Assembly (NCBI GenBank): GCA_030490835.1
Contig: CM059972.1
Location: forward strand, 32,653,452-32,717,451
DNA from: Annona cherimola
Taxonomy: Eukaryota > Streptophyta > Magnoliopsida > Magnoliales > Annonaceae
DNA length: 64,000 nucleotides
Direction: 5' to 3'
A program made the position numbers and the translations under genes. Below are positions 37,280 through 46,807 of this stretch, one piece after another. Positions within the stretch are counted from its first letter, which is position 1, and each line of letters starts with the position of its first letter. The notes below the pieces were generated by a model that did no database searches, was not told where the DNA came from, and saw only the letters and a list, made by a program, of their open reading frames with translations.

Positions 37280-37559
37280 ACAGTGTTTGGCAATGAGAAA
37301 AGAAAAAAAATTTGTTTTTTTTAACTTCTACACATTTTTCTATACAACTAACAAACTTTGTATATAGCTATCATACTTTTCAATCATTTCTTCACATTTT
37401 TTTCATACAACTCATTTATTTTAACGTGAGTCGAGAAAAATTATCTATTTTAACTTTATTCTCTTTACTACTCTTATCATATCGTATTACTCTCTCGTTT
37501 TTTCTAAAGTCTTTTTCCAAAAACTTTACCCATTTCCTTCGACTTACCAAACACACTCT
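37280..37559. mobile_element. Tourist-like MITE
   Basis: Termini ACAGTGTTTGGC / CCAAACACACT with family-internal motifs ('cacatttttctatacaact', 'tttaactttattctctttact'). Target duplication not clear. Confidence 0.7.
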
Positions 37560-37574
37560 TTGTAACTAATTATC

Positions 37575-38590
37575 ATCAACACAAGTTGTTTCCGACCTAT
37601 TTGGGGTCAACTGCATGGATCTTGTTACACCATTCTTTACAATCATGAACTATGTTTTTAATAATCTCTAATATCTTCCTATCTTGTTTAATAATTCTAT
37701 ACACATTTTTTGCCATCTTCCTTTCAATGCCATTTTAGGCTTCCATTTACCATGTCCAAAGAATTTTAGTTTACTTTCCCTCATTTTATTACCCATTTGC
37801 TTCACCTTAAGATTATCTCAGGTCACTTCATTTTTAATTTTTTTTCTTTTCTTATTTTATCATTCATCAATCTTAACATTGTCATTTCTATTATATTCAT
37901 TTTATATACATATATATATATATATTGTTCATTAATTGTCCAACAATCTTCCCCATATAGCATAGCTGATTTCTTAATTTAATTAAAACTCAATGATCAC
38001 GTAAAGGGGAGTGTTTGTTAACACATAAAACTTTTCATTCTCCAGAACTACTCTATTTTTTAAATTATTTCTTCAGTTCTTCCTCAACTACTCTACTATT
38101 CAATTATTTCTACACAACTGATCATACATCTAACCAATTTATTTTAATTTTATTCTCTTTACTCCTCATCATTACTCCTATTATATCACATCATTGACTC
38201 ACATTTCAAAAAATTTTACACAAAATTTTTCATCAAAAGTTTTATCACTTTCAAAACACAATTTCTTTAGTACCCACCATTTCTTCCATCCTCGGATTTT
38301 ATTTATAATGTCTTGCTTAATTTCTCTTTTTTTTTTTTAAACTAATGATTCTAAATACCAAAAATGATCAATTCTTGGTACAATTTGGTCTAAAATCCTA
38401 ACAGGTTCCTCATTCTAAGTGTTCGCTACTACTAAAATTACATTTCATATATTCAGTTTTCTTCACTAATTATGAAATAATTAAATTCTACAACATTTTT
38501 CCACTCATTTAATTTCAAGTTTACTCCTATAATTTCATCTATTATGATTATATTATCAATAAATATTCAATACAAATACTAACAAAAAGA
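37575..38590 (-). pseudogene. LINE reverse transcriptase C-terminal relic, 3' copy
   Basis: Minus-strand translation, read from right to left, keeps the plant LINE order. An RT catalytic-box relic reads 'FIDNIIIIDE' (near 38545-38562, where active elements have F/Y-A-D-D), followed by 'VNLKLNEWKNVVE'. Then come 'DIINKI' with 'WKKWW' (38270-38310), 'AMLYGEDCWTIN' (37930-37975), 'MLRLMNDKIRK' and 'MRESKLKFFGHGKW' (37750-37790). The tail 'TPNRSE' (about 37590-37605) precedes a 'gttgatgat' type 3' end. A Tourist-like MITE (38005-38262) has landed inside. Two of the catalytic-box residues are altered and stops are frequent, so it is dead. Confidence 0.7.
38005..38262. mobile_element. Tourist-like MITE inside a LINE relic
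   Basis: Termini AGGGGAGTGTTTGTTAAC / CAAAACACAATT; internal 'aacttttcattctccagaac' and 'catcaaaagttttatcac' as in the other copies. Its position separates two consecutive LINE motifs. Confidence 0.7.
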
Positions 38591-38599
38591 TACAAGCCA

Positions 38600-39460
38600 A
38601 ATTAATAGATAGTAACTAACCTTATGGAAAGAATGGACTAATAAACTATCACTTATGCAGCATCCTTTTTCAGTCTCATGTGATACCTTTACCAAGATGA
38701 AGCATTTTCATCTAATTCTTAATGGCTCTAACCGAATTTTCATTGTCATTCCCCTAAGTCATTTATAACCTTCTATTTCCGATAAACTCATTACTTTTAA
38801 CTAATGCCACTTTTATATTCTCTCTCACTTTATTATTTATTGATTTCACCTTTTGGTTTCCCCAGATTATTTCATGTTTAATTTTATCTTTTCTTATGTG
38901 TCATTTATCAATCTCGACATCTTCACTTTCGATTACATTCATTTCAAATTTATGTTGTGTCTAGCATTTCTCTTTATAAAGCACAGCCGGTCCTATCTCA
39001 TAAAAAATTTCCTTTAAATTCAAATGACAATCACATAAAATTCTAGATTAACATGTCATTACTTTCATTTGACTTGAGTTATAGGGGTAAGATACTTCTA
39101 AAACTTTCAAATTTATTAAAGTATTGGCCCGAAATGCCCAGTGGTCATTTGTAATATTATCAAACTCAATTCCTCGTGATTTTGTTATTGTTAAAATTGT
39201 GCGTTGTATATGTAATTTGTGTTATAGTAGTTTTAAAATCTTGAGATTCCAAAGCATGTTGCCATTTACTTGATCTCAAATTTACTCTTGTTGTTGTTCA
39301 TTTATTAAACACTACTATCCACCAACGGACCTCATCTTATAAATGTGTGATGAAATTGAGACCACCCACAACTAGAGTAAAGAGAGAAGGGTTTAGATCC
39401 TAGCCTGATAAGCAACTAAAATTGGAAAGTTGCTCATTTCTCCACTCATGTTTCATTGTT
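38600..39460 (-). pseudogene. LINE reverse transcriptase C-terminal relic, 5' copy
   Basis: A second diverged copy of the same LINE region directly upstream of the first in element orientation. In shifting frames it gives 'FNKFESFRSILP' (near 39085-39120, LINE consensus F-E-S-F-K-Y-L-G-S), 'AVLYKEKC'-like (38955-38990) and 'HIRKDKIKHEIIWGNQ' (about 38860-38905). It then decays before the 3' tail. The side-by-side order, with a complete C-terminal region in each, indicates two insertions or a tandem duplication, not one continuous element. Confidence 0.6.
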
Positions 39461-39541
39461 TCTCATGGTTATTATTCCTCTATCGTAGATGTCATCAATA
39501 ACATCAAACATAACCTTTGGAAACTTTTTCACATTGATCTT

Positions 39542-39996
39542 AGGGGGAATTCCTTTTATACCCCAACTTTTGTACTTAATTCCTAATATACCTACAACGT
39601 TTCACAAATTCATCTTATACTCATAACATTTCACCCTAAATTCCTATTATACCCATCCTGTTAATACGATAGTTATCTCATTGAAAAGACAATTCTGCAT
39701 TTTAAAATTTTCTAATTAAAATAATTCAACCTTAGAATAACTCTTAAATTATTTAATATTATATATTAATGATTTACTATCATTAAGTGAGTCATGTTAG
39801 GGTTAACTTGTCTCAATTAAAAAATTTTGAATGGGCAAAATCATCTTTTCAATAGGGAAGATAACGGCTGTATTAACTACATGGGCCTGAGAGGAATTTA
39901 GAAGTAAAATGTTATGAGTATAAGAGAAATTTATAAAACATTAAGGGCATATAAGGAATTAGGGATAAATGTTATGGGCATGAGAGAAATTTTCCC
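39542..39996. mobile_element. MULE-like non-autonomous element, 455 bp
   Basis: Imperfect inverted termini, left AGGGGGAATTCCTTTTATAC and right (reverse complement) GGGAAAATTTCTCTCATGCC, differing mainly by transitions. An 8-bp direct repeat TTGATCTT flanks it (39534-39541 and 39997-40004). Duplication length suits Mutator-like (8-11 bp) or hAT elements. No coding capacity. Confidence 0.7.
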
Positions 39997-40004
39997 TTGA
40001 TCTT

Positions 40005-40684
40005 GTAACAAACTTTGTTCTTTTTCAAACCACGCTTTTAATTTCTTAGTCTTAGTTATATTCTTTTCTCCAGATTCCTTTTCTTTACATTTCTCCCTAC
40101 AAAAGAAAATAGTCTCAGAAGTTGATCTACCCAACACGCAGCCAAATTGACTTTGTAAAACATCCATTTAATGTCTTAACATTTGTTCAAGTACTTTTTC
40201 TCTAAGTTTCATAAATGACGTCATATTCCATGATGACTTTAAAAACAAAAAAAACTGTGTATTTATTTATTGGTACTGCAATACTTTTCCTCCATCCATT
40301 TGGCCTTTTCTTCGATACTATAAAGAGGCAGCCCACAACTCTAATCCGTGACTTGTCCGAAGGCTCACCTTCTTTGATTATAATTTTATCAAATAAAGTG
40401 GTCATCCAAATTAAATCATATATATATATATATCACTCATGCACTTTCACATGTCAATTGGTATATTGTTTAGACCCACAAATATTCCCATATTCTCAGT
40501 TTGTTGGGGCTTCTTTCGCTTTTGAAACTCTATTTGCTGCAATTCATACCATGAATTGTGAAGTGATTGTTCATTGATTATACATGTGAAAAATAAAACA
40601 ACCAGATATTCTTTTATATTCTTCCCCAACCCCACAATACAGTGAAAGAAAAGAAGAAAATGATAGATTGAACAAAAGATAAAG
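40005..40684. other. No gene seen
   Basis: AT-rich. A 120-codon plus frame (40215-40577) and an opposing 67-codon frame have no recognisable domain and look like chance. Confidence 0.35.
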
Positions 40685-40910
40685 AAACTCTTTTGAGCCC
40701 AGGATGGTTTGCTAATTACATATTGTCAAACTATTTCTATGTGAACAAATGATGTAAAAAACTCAAAGTGGTCAAGAAATGGATGCTCACTCAATTTTAC
40801 AGTCTATAAGTAAGACCAACATTTTTCTACTAAATGCTTAACCCACTACATTGTGGCCAAAGTTTCATGACATGCAATGGACCCAATAACACAACCAGAT
40901 TGTAGTAATC
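40685..40910 (+). repeat. Right arm of a 13-kb-spaced inverted repeat
   Basis: Inverted homologue of 27040-27355 (by eye roughly 75-80% identical over ~220 bp). Shared text ends abruptly at 'acacaacca(ga)'. Confidence 0.75.
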
Positions 40911-41602
40911 TATTTTGAGAAATCATCAGTATCCATCTTATAAGTCATGTAACAAGAAACTATAATGCAAATTTTAAAGTCATAAAGAATGGGCACCAAA
41001 CAAGCACTAAATAGACACATCGTCTAACAAAATCAAAATTGTAGGTTGATGACAGAGAAGCAACCACCCAAAAATAGCTATGGGAAAATTCTATAGCATC
41101 CTGCCAAAGCTTACAGTGTAAATGAATAGATTTGCTTGGAAAATTACACTGTCAGTGTTTGTATGACAAAGAATTCTAACATCTACCAAAGGTTGCCAGT
41201 AATGGAATCAATTTGCTTCAAAAATTCCATTTTCAGGGTTAGTGCCAAATGCACTTGCAACAACAAAGTATTTTTTCCCATATTTCCATTTGAATTTAAT
41301 TTTATTTAATTTAAGTTAGAAATCACCCTTATGATGATGTTACAGAATAGTTTTTCAAGCTCTGTATGATGTTCAAATTCCCTTTTTCGGCATTCTTTGT
41401 ATGATACAAAATCTCTGTTTACGCTTTGTATGATATGATAATTATGTTTTCAGGCATTGAATAATATGAGAATTTAAGATCTATTTCCTGTGTTTGTATT
41501 ACTGCATGCTACCGACCCCTTACAGTTTCCGTTACTATGTAGATTTTTAATCAACATTACCCATTGAATTTAAATTTATTAATTTACAGCTGATATCCCT
41601 TA
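40911..41602. other. No gene seen
   Basis: AT-rich intergenic DNA without recognised features. Confidence 0.4.
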
Positions 41603-42136
41603 TAAGGGTTCCAGTCCTATAGAACTGATTCCATAAATTTGAATTCATGGAACATCTCTATTTAGGACCCCACCTTGATAGTTATATGAAATCCATTCAG
41701 CTCATTACATTTAAAACTATTTGTTTAAATAGAAAACCAAATTTCATCCCAATAAAAGGCATGCATGGCCCCCATTTAGTAAGTGTCAAATCAATATAAT
41801 AAAGTTAACTAATTTCAAAGTTGTTAGTTCAAAATCTAAACCATCTAAAGCATTCTTCCTATATAGATGAATGATTTTATAGATTATTATAACAATCCAA
41901 TGCATCTATGAATGAATCTACGTGCTTTTCATAATTTGTACATTTAAATATTTTTTAAAGCAGGTATTGCCCATTCAAAACTCCGATTGAAATGGTTTTT
42001 AGTAACATGATAAAGAAAATAATTTAAAACTATAAACCAGTTGGATTTCCATTTCATCATCAAGGTGGGCCCCAAATGAAGAGATTCCATGAATTTGAAT
42101 TCGTGGAACCAGTTCCGTATGATTGGGAATCCCTTA
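41603..42136. mobile_element. Long-TIR non-autonomous DNA element
   Basis: Terminal inverted repeats of ~100 bp: the left arm 'taagggttccagtcctat' ... 'gaattcatggaac' ... 'accccaccttgat' matches the reverse complement of the right arm in the same order. Long TIRs with a short middle are typical of Mutator-like MITEs. A clear target duplication was not found. Confidence 0.65.
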
Positions 42137-43035
42137 CAATATTGACATCATTTCAATTTCATCCATTCCACTATAAGAATCTATATATATTATTGACATC
42201 ATTTTAACGGAATCCAATTCCAGCTCAATAGAACAATGTTACCAAAGGTCCTAACACCTATGCATAAAATTTAATTCTCCTTTGTAATTCAAATCATTAC
42301 TTTGTTTCAACAAAAAATAATAGGACAAAAATGTTTGCTCCTTGTAAAGATTTAGGTTCACATGCAAATATTTTTCATTACAACTGCAATGTAAAGGATA
42401 TATTTGATACATAAAAGAAGATAGGCGTAACAATTTACTCCCAAATTTTCTACATAATCTTGTGACAAGCTCATCATGCTGTTTTCGAGTTAAGGTAACG
42501 TGCAAATATTTCACTGTAATTGCAGTGAAAACCACATATATTGGTACATAAAAGAATGTAGGAGTAACCAGTTACACCCAAGTAGATAATTTAAAAATAT
42601 ATAAAAAAAAAACTCATAATGGTGCTTTGATTGGAACAAAATAAAACTTGTTTATTTTTTTTTCCTCTGTGCGTGTTTAACTATATTGGCAAATTCATCT
42701 TACTGGAAATTCTAGTGGGCCATAGAAATCAAAACTTTTTAGATTATATATAAAGCAACATGATTTAATAGTATTTTATAAGTGGCCCACTTTAGTACCC
42801 AATCAAGATAATTTGCACACAAAATTAAACATACACATAATACTAACCCGGTTGCTTACGATATAATTAAAACATCATACCAAGCTCAAATCAAATTTTT
42901 TGGGTGAAACCAGTTACACCTTAATATTTCCTTTCTTATGTATATTTAGCATCGCTAACTTTCTCACATTGAATATGCATATTTACAGGATTAAAAAGGC
43001 ATTTTTCTTAAAACCCATGTGAAGGAAAAAATTAA
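42137..43035. other. No gene seen (0.9 kb)
   Basis: AT-rich. The 'ccagttacacc' motif recurs (about 42570 and 42909), suggesting element DNA, but no ends were found. Confidence 0.35.
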
Positions 43036-43303
43036 AGGTGTGTTTGGGAAGTAATAAAACTTTTGAATGAAATGTTTTTAGTATAAAAATTTTTAACTTG
43101 GAAGTAAATGATGCGATGTAATGAGGATAATGATAATGAATAAAGCGCATAAAGTTAAAATAAATAGGCTAGTTGTATAGTAGTAGAAATGTTTGAAAAG
43201 TATGGTAGTTACATGGAAAGATGAAAAAATGATTAAAAAAGGAGTAGTTATATAGAGTAAAAAGTTTTAACTTAACATTTTTTGTTTATTGCCAAACACA
43301 CCC
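43036..43303. mobile_element. Tourist-like MITE
   Basis: Termini AGGTGTGTTTGGG / GCCAAACACACCC; TSD TAA at 43033-43035 and 43304-43306. Confidence 0.85.
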
Positions 43304-43499
43304 TAAGGCAAGGTTATGGATTACCCCCACTGAAACTAACTGACACAAAAAAGGGGCATCCTCAAGAGGTTTGGGGTTCCACTGATGAAACTCAACATGA
43401 ACAATTTGTGCAGACAAGTGAGTATGAGTGAACAAATAAGAATAAGGCATAACAAAATTGAAAATTATCGGATTGAGTGAACAAATAATAATAAAATTG

Positions 43500-43995
43500 A
43501 AAATTGTCAGAATAGCAAATTTTCTTCACTAAATTTGTCGTGCATCAGCATGTTATTTTCTTTCCTTAAAAAATATCTATTTTGTTTCCAATTTTCATTT
43601 CCAACTATAGACGAGCTCTCCTTAGGGATCGCAAAAAGGGGCAATTGCTTCCAAGAGCTTGGCCGCCCTGGTTGATCGCTCCGCAAAAGCAAAACCTCCA
43701 AACTAATTTCTTGGACAGGATCAATCTTCCGAATAAAAGCAATATTAGAGCGTATAAAAAGGTTGTAGAACTTCTATTTTCCTAAAAATGAGCATCTCGG
43801 ACGAAATAAAAGGAAAAACAGGCTGACAATCATAGTATAGAAAAAACATATCACATCAGATCATTCAACGGATCGATTTGAACGAAGTAAAAGGAAGAGA
43901 AGCGTTGACATCATACCTTGAAAAGTGAAAGGGAAACGACCTTACAGCTAAAAGAGAGATGACAGGGATGATGGGGGAGGGCAGGACGAGGGGTT
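43500..43995 (-). promoter_or_regulatory. Candidate promoter and 5' non-coding exon
   Basis: A GC-richer island in AT-rich DNA. On the minus strand a TATA-like TAAATAAA (about 43994-44001) precedes a pyrimidine-rich leader and the strong 5' splice site TTTTCAAG|GTATGATG (exon end 43918, GT at 43917-43916). Nothing immediately downstream looks like coding exons. The nearest minus-strand gene with an unpaired 5'-UTR acceptor is the OZI1-like gene at 26526. A 64-codon frame (43507-43701) is not recognisable. The link is inference; it may be the start of some other transcript. Confidence 0.3.
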
Positions 43996-44016
43996 TATTT
44001 ACCGGACAAACGTAAT

Positions 44017-44200
44017 GCGCTTTTAATTTTTATGGATATTAGCTGAGCTTATCCCTCGTACGAATTTTTTGCATTTTGGTAAGCATACTTATTTGCTTTT
44101 TCAGCCCTTCGTTTTTAATTTTTATCGATATTAGCTGAGCTTATCCGACGTACGATTTTTTTGCATTTTGGTAAGTATACTTATTTGCTTTTTCAGCCCT
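44017..44200. repeat. Tandem duplication, two 92-bp units
   Basis: Units at about 44017-44108 and 44109-44200 with a few differences (for example tatggata/tatcgata, ccctcgta/ccgacgta). Each contains 'ttagctgagcttatcc' and ends 'ttgctttttcagccct'. Confidence 0.85.
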
Positions 44201-44254
44201 GATGTTTGCATATTTGCGTTTGGAAGTTTCAAAGTTTGGCTTCTTTGCATTTTA

Positions 44255-44525
44255 AGGCATGTTTGGAAATGTAAAATGGGATGAAGAATTGTGATATGGA
44301 ATGATAGTAGAAAATGGAATATTTTGGGAATTGTGAATTAACGAAGAAAGATAAGATTAAAGTTGAAATAAATATGTTTGATGGATGATAGTTTGCAAGA
44401 AAAATTATTAGAATATAGGGTAAAAGTGAAAAATATAGTTATTATTCAAGGAATTATTGTTCTTGGAATCCGTACTCGCCTGCCATGCACTCTCATCTCA
44501 CATTTGTGAATTACCAAACATGGCC
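44255..44525. mobile_element. MITE, second Tourist-like subfamily
   Basis: Termini AGGCATGTTTGGAAATG / ACCAAACATGGCC; TSD TTA (44252-44254 and 44526-44528). The interior differs from the main family. Confidence 0.75.
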
Positions 44526-44756
44526 TTAAAATGTATTATTCTACAGTGTCCAAACAAAAAAAACTAAAATGCTCTCTTAGTACAAAATAGATACCTCTCG
44601 ACGTGAGCTGACTCTTATTGGGAGTTGACCACTTTTTAAAGGATGATGAATGCCTTAAAACGAGTTGACTCTCCTTTTTAGTTGACTTAAATGTGAAAAA
44701 TATTATATACTAACAGAATTTATTTTTATATTATTTTTAACTAAATAAATTTTTTA

Positions 44757-45017
44757 AGGTTTGTTTGAAAAGTAATAAAAATTTTAAATGAAAAATATTT
44801 GTTATAAAAGATTTTAAAATGTGAGAAATTATGTGATATATTAATGATAATAATGAGAAGTAAAAAGAATAAGATTAAAATAGCTTAGTTAGTTATATGA
44901 ATAGTTATACAATAATAATAAAAAATAGAGTAATGGTATAAAAAGATGTGAATAAATAATAATAATGTAGTAGTTGTGAAAAGTTTAAAAAGTTTTATAC
45001 ATAACTAAGCATGTCTC
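44757..45017. mobile_element. Tourist-like MITE, diverged
   Basis: Termini AGGTTTGTTTG / AAGCATGTCTC; TSD TTA (44754-44756 and 45018-45020). Internal motifs of the main family, reverse orientation. Confidence 0.75.
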
Positions 45018-45589
45018 TTACTATGTTTCTAATTTTGTAAATTCCTATTATAACTAACATTAAAATTTAGTATTTTATCACAAAAGAGAAAAATATAAGA
45101 AATTTCTTTTTAAATAGGAAATTTTTATTTTTGAATATGCTTCACAAAATATTCTTCAAAATTTATTCTTGAACATTTCCTCAAAATAAATAAATTAATT
45201 TCACACTATAAATGTTTTAAAAATTAATTTCCTAATTGAACAGATTCCTCGAATAAATTAATTTTATACATAAATGTTAAAGATTAACTTCTTAGCATTT
45301 TAATGAAAAAGTTAATAAAAAATATAAACAAGTCACCTTAGCATTGAAATTGACTCTATAATATTGACAAAGATGTTGACACGACCTACTTAAATAGACT
45401 CACTTAATGAGTCAACTCATCCCCTAATGTGCTCACACTTTCTAAAGTTGACTTCGCTTTGGAGTGGACTTAATATACCCATTATATTAATTTTACTCTT
45501 TGCATGTTAAAGAATTTTTACATTATTTATATCAAAATAATATAAAATGCTCAAACAAATTAAAAATTGTAAGGTAAAAAAATTTTATA

Positions 45590-45758
45590 AATCAAATTTC
45601 TTATATTTTTATCAAGGATGGATATAATTATATAATAATTTGATAAGTTACATAAAATAATTTTTGTATGTATATGTAAAAATTATTTTAAATCATTAAA
45701 TAAATTATTATATAACTATATATATACTTTTAATAAAAATAAAACTAAAAATTTGATT
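45590..45758. mobile_element. Hairpin MITE, ~170 bp
   Basis: Two ~75-bp arms: 'aatcaaatttcttat...tataattatataataattt' faces the complement of 'aaattattatataactata...aaatttgatt'. Very AT-rich fold-back element with no visible host duplication. Confidence 0.65.
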
Positions 45759-46015
45759 GTTCTATTTTTATCATTTAATGCAAAATATGTATTTATTTTA
45801 TTTTTAGTTTTATTTTTTGTCCAACCCTTCTCTTTTTTTTTTGCATTTCATTCGTCCTCTCTTCTATCATGTGTTTGGTTTGGCATCATATCCGTAATAA
45901 ACAAGAGGAAGAGCAACAAATATATATATATATATAAACAAGTTTTATTACATAGAACGATATATAAAAGTCTCTCTCAATTCTTAATTTCATCATCTGT
46001 CTCTCTTTTCTGACC

Positions 46016-46720
46016 TAAGGGTGGGAATTGGGGTAGATTGTAACATGCCCTTAATCTGACCCGTTTTGATCAGATAAAATCTATATTTTTTAACTTGATA
46101 TAGAGATCGGTTAGAAATTTTAACCCAAATTTAAAAATAGGGTCAGGATGGGTTGATTATATCCCAACCCAAAGAGTTCCGACCCGTGTTGCATGTATCC
46201 ATTTATTAAAAATTATGTCTAGGTTTAAATCTTATTATTATTTTCTTTCATAATTCTCATATTTTTTATAATTAATTATATTAACAATATCAGGATCAAT
46301 TTATCTAAAAATAATATAAGAATTAATAAAAGAAATTTGCGTATATATAACTCTTACCCATAATTGTATATTAATATATTTTATTAAAGTTACACTACAT
46401 TTATTCACGTTTTGTTTTAATAATGATGTATTTTTTATTAATTAATAACATATTAAAGCACACAACATTTATACTTATCATAAATGGATCTTTATTTTTG
46501 ATAGGTATATAATTTTTTAAAATTATTTGACCTATATTTTTTACCCGACTATCTGATCCAAAACTAATCATATACTAACCTAAAGTTTCTTTTGAGATCT
46601 ATTGAAAAAAAGTGATCATCAAACTGGCATTGTTTTGATCTGGTATAAAAATATGATCAAACAAAATTTTTAAAAAGTTAAGTCCAGGACTCGTATAGCT
46701 CACCTCGATTCCCAATCTTA
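46016..46720. mobile_element. hAT-like non-autonomous element, ~0.7 kb
   Basis: Inverted termini TAAGGGTGGGAATTGGGGTAG-like on the left and, reverse complemented, TAAGATTGGGAATCGAGGTG on the right. The 'gggtgggaat' terminus and internal 'gacccg'/'gggtcaggatgggttg' motifs are characteristic of plant hAT elements. No transposase and no clear 8-bp duplication. Confidence 0.6.
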
Positions 46721-46807
46721 CCTTTCTCTCTCCCACAATTGACGATCAAGTTTACAAATCCCAATAAGGTTGACCAACTACGATCGACCCTTCCTGCAAT
46801 GAGTAGT

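Noticed and set aside
40215..40577. 120-aa plus-strand frame as a membrane protein gene
   Set aside because: Hydrophobic composition follows AT-rich codons; an opposing frame overlaps; there is no promoter context or recognisable family.
44085..44108. Splice-like string 'ggtaagcatac...ttgctttttcag' in each 92-bp unit
   Set aside because: Donor and acceptor look-alikes are only ~25 nt apart, far below the minimum plant intron, and there is no coding context.
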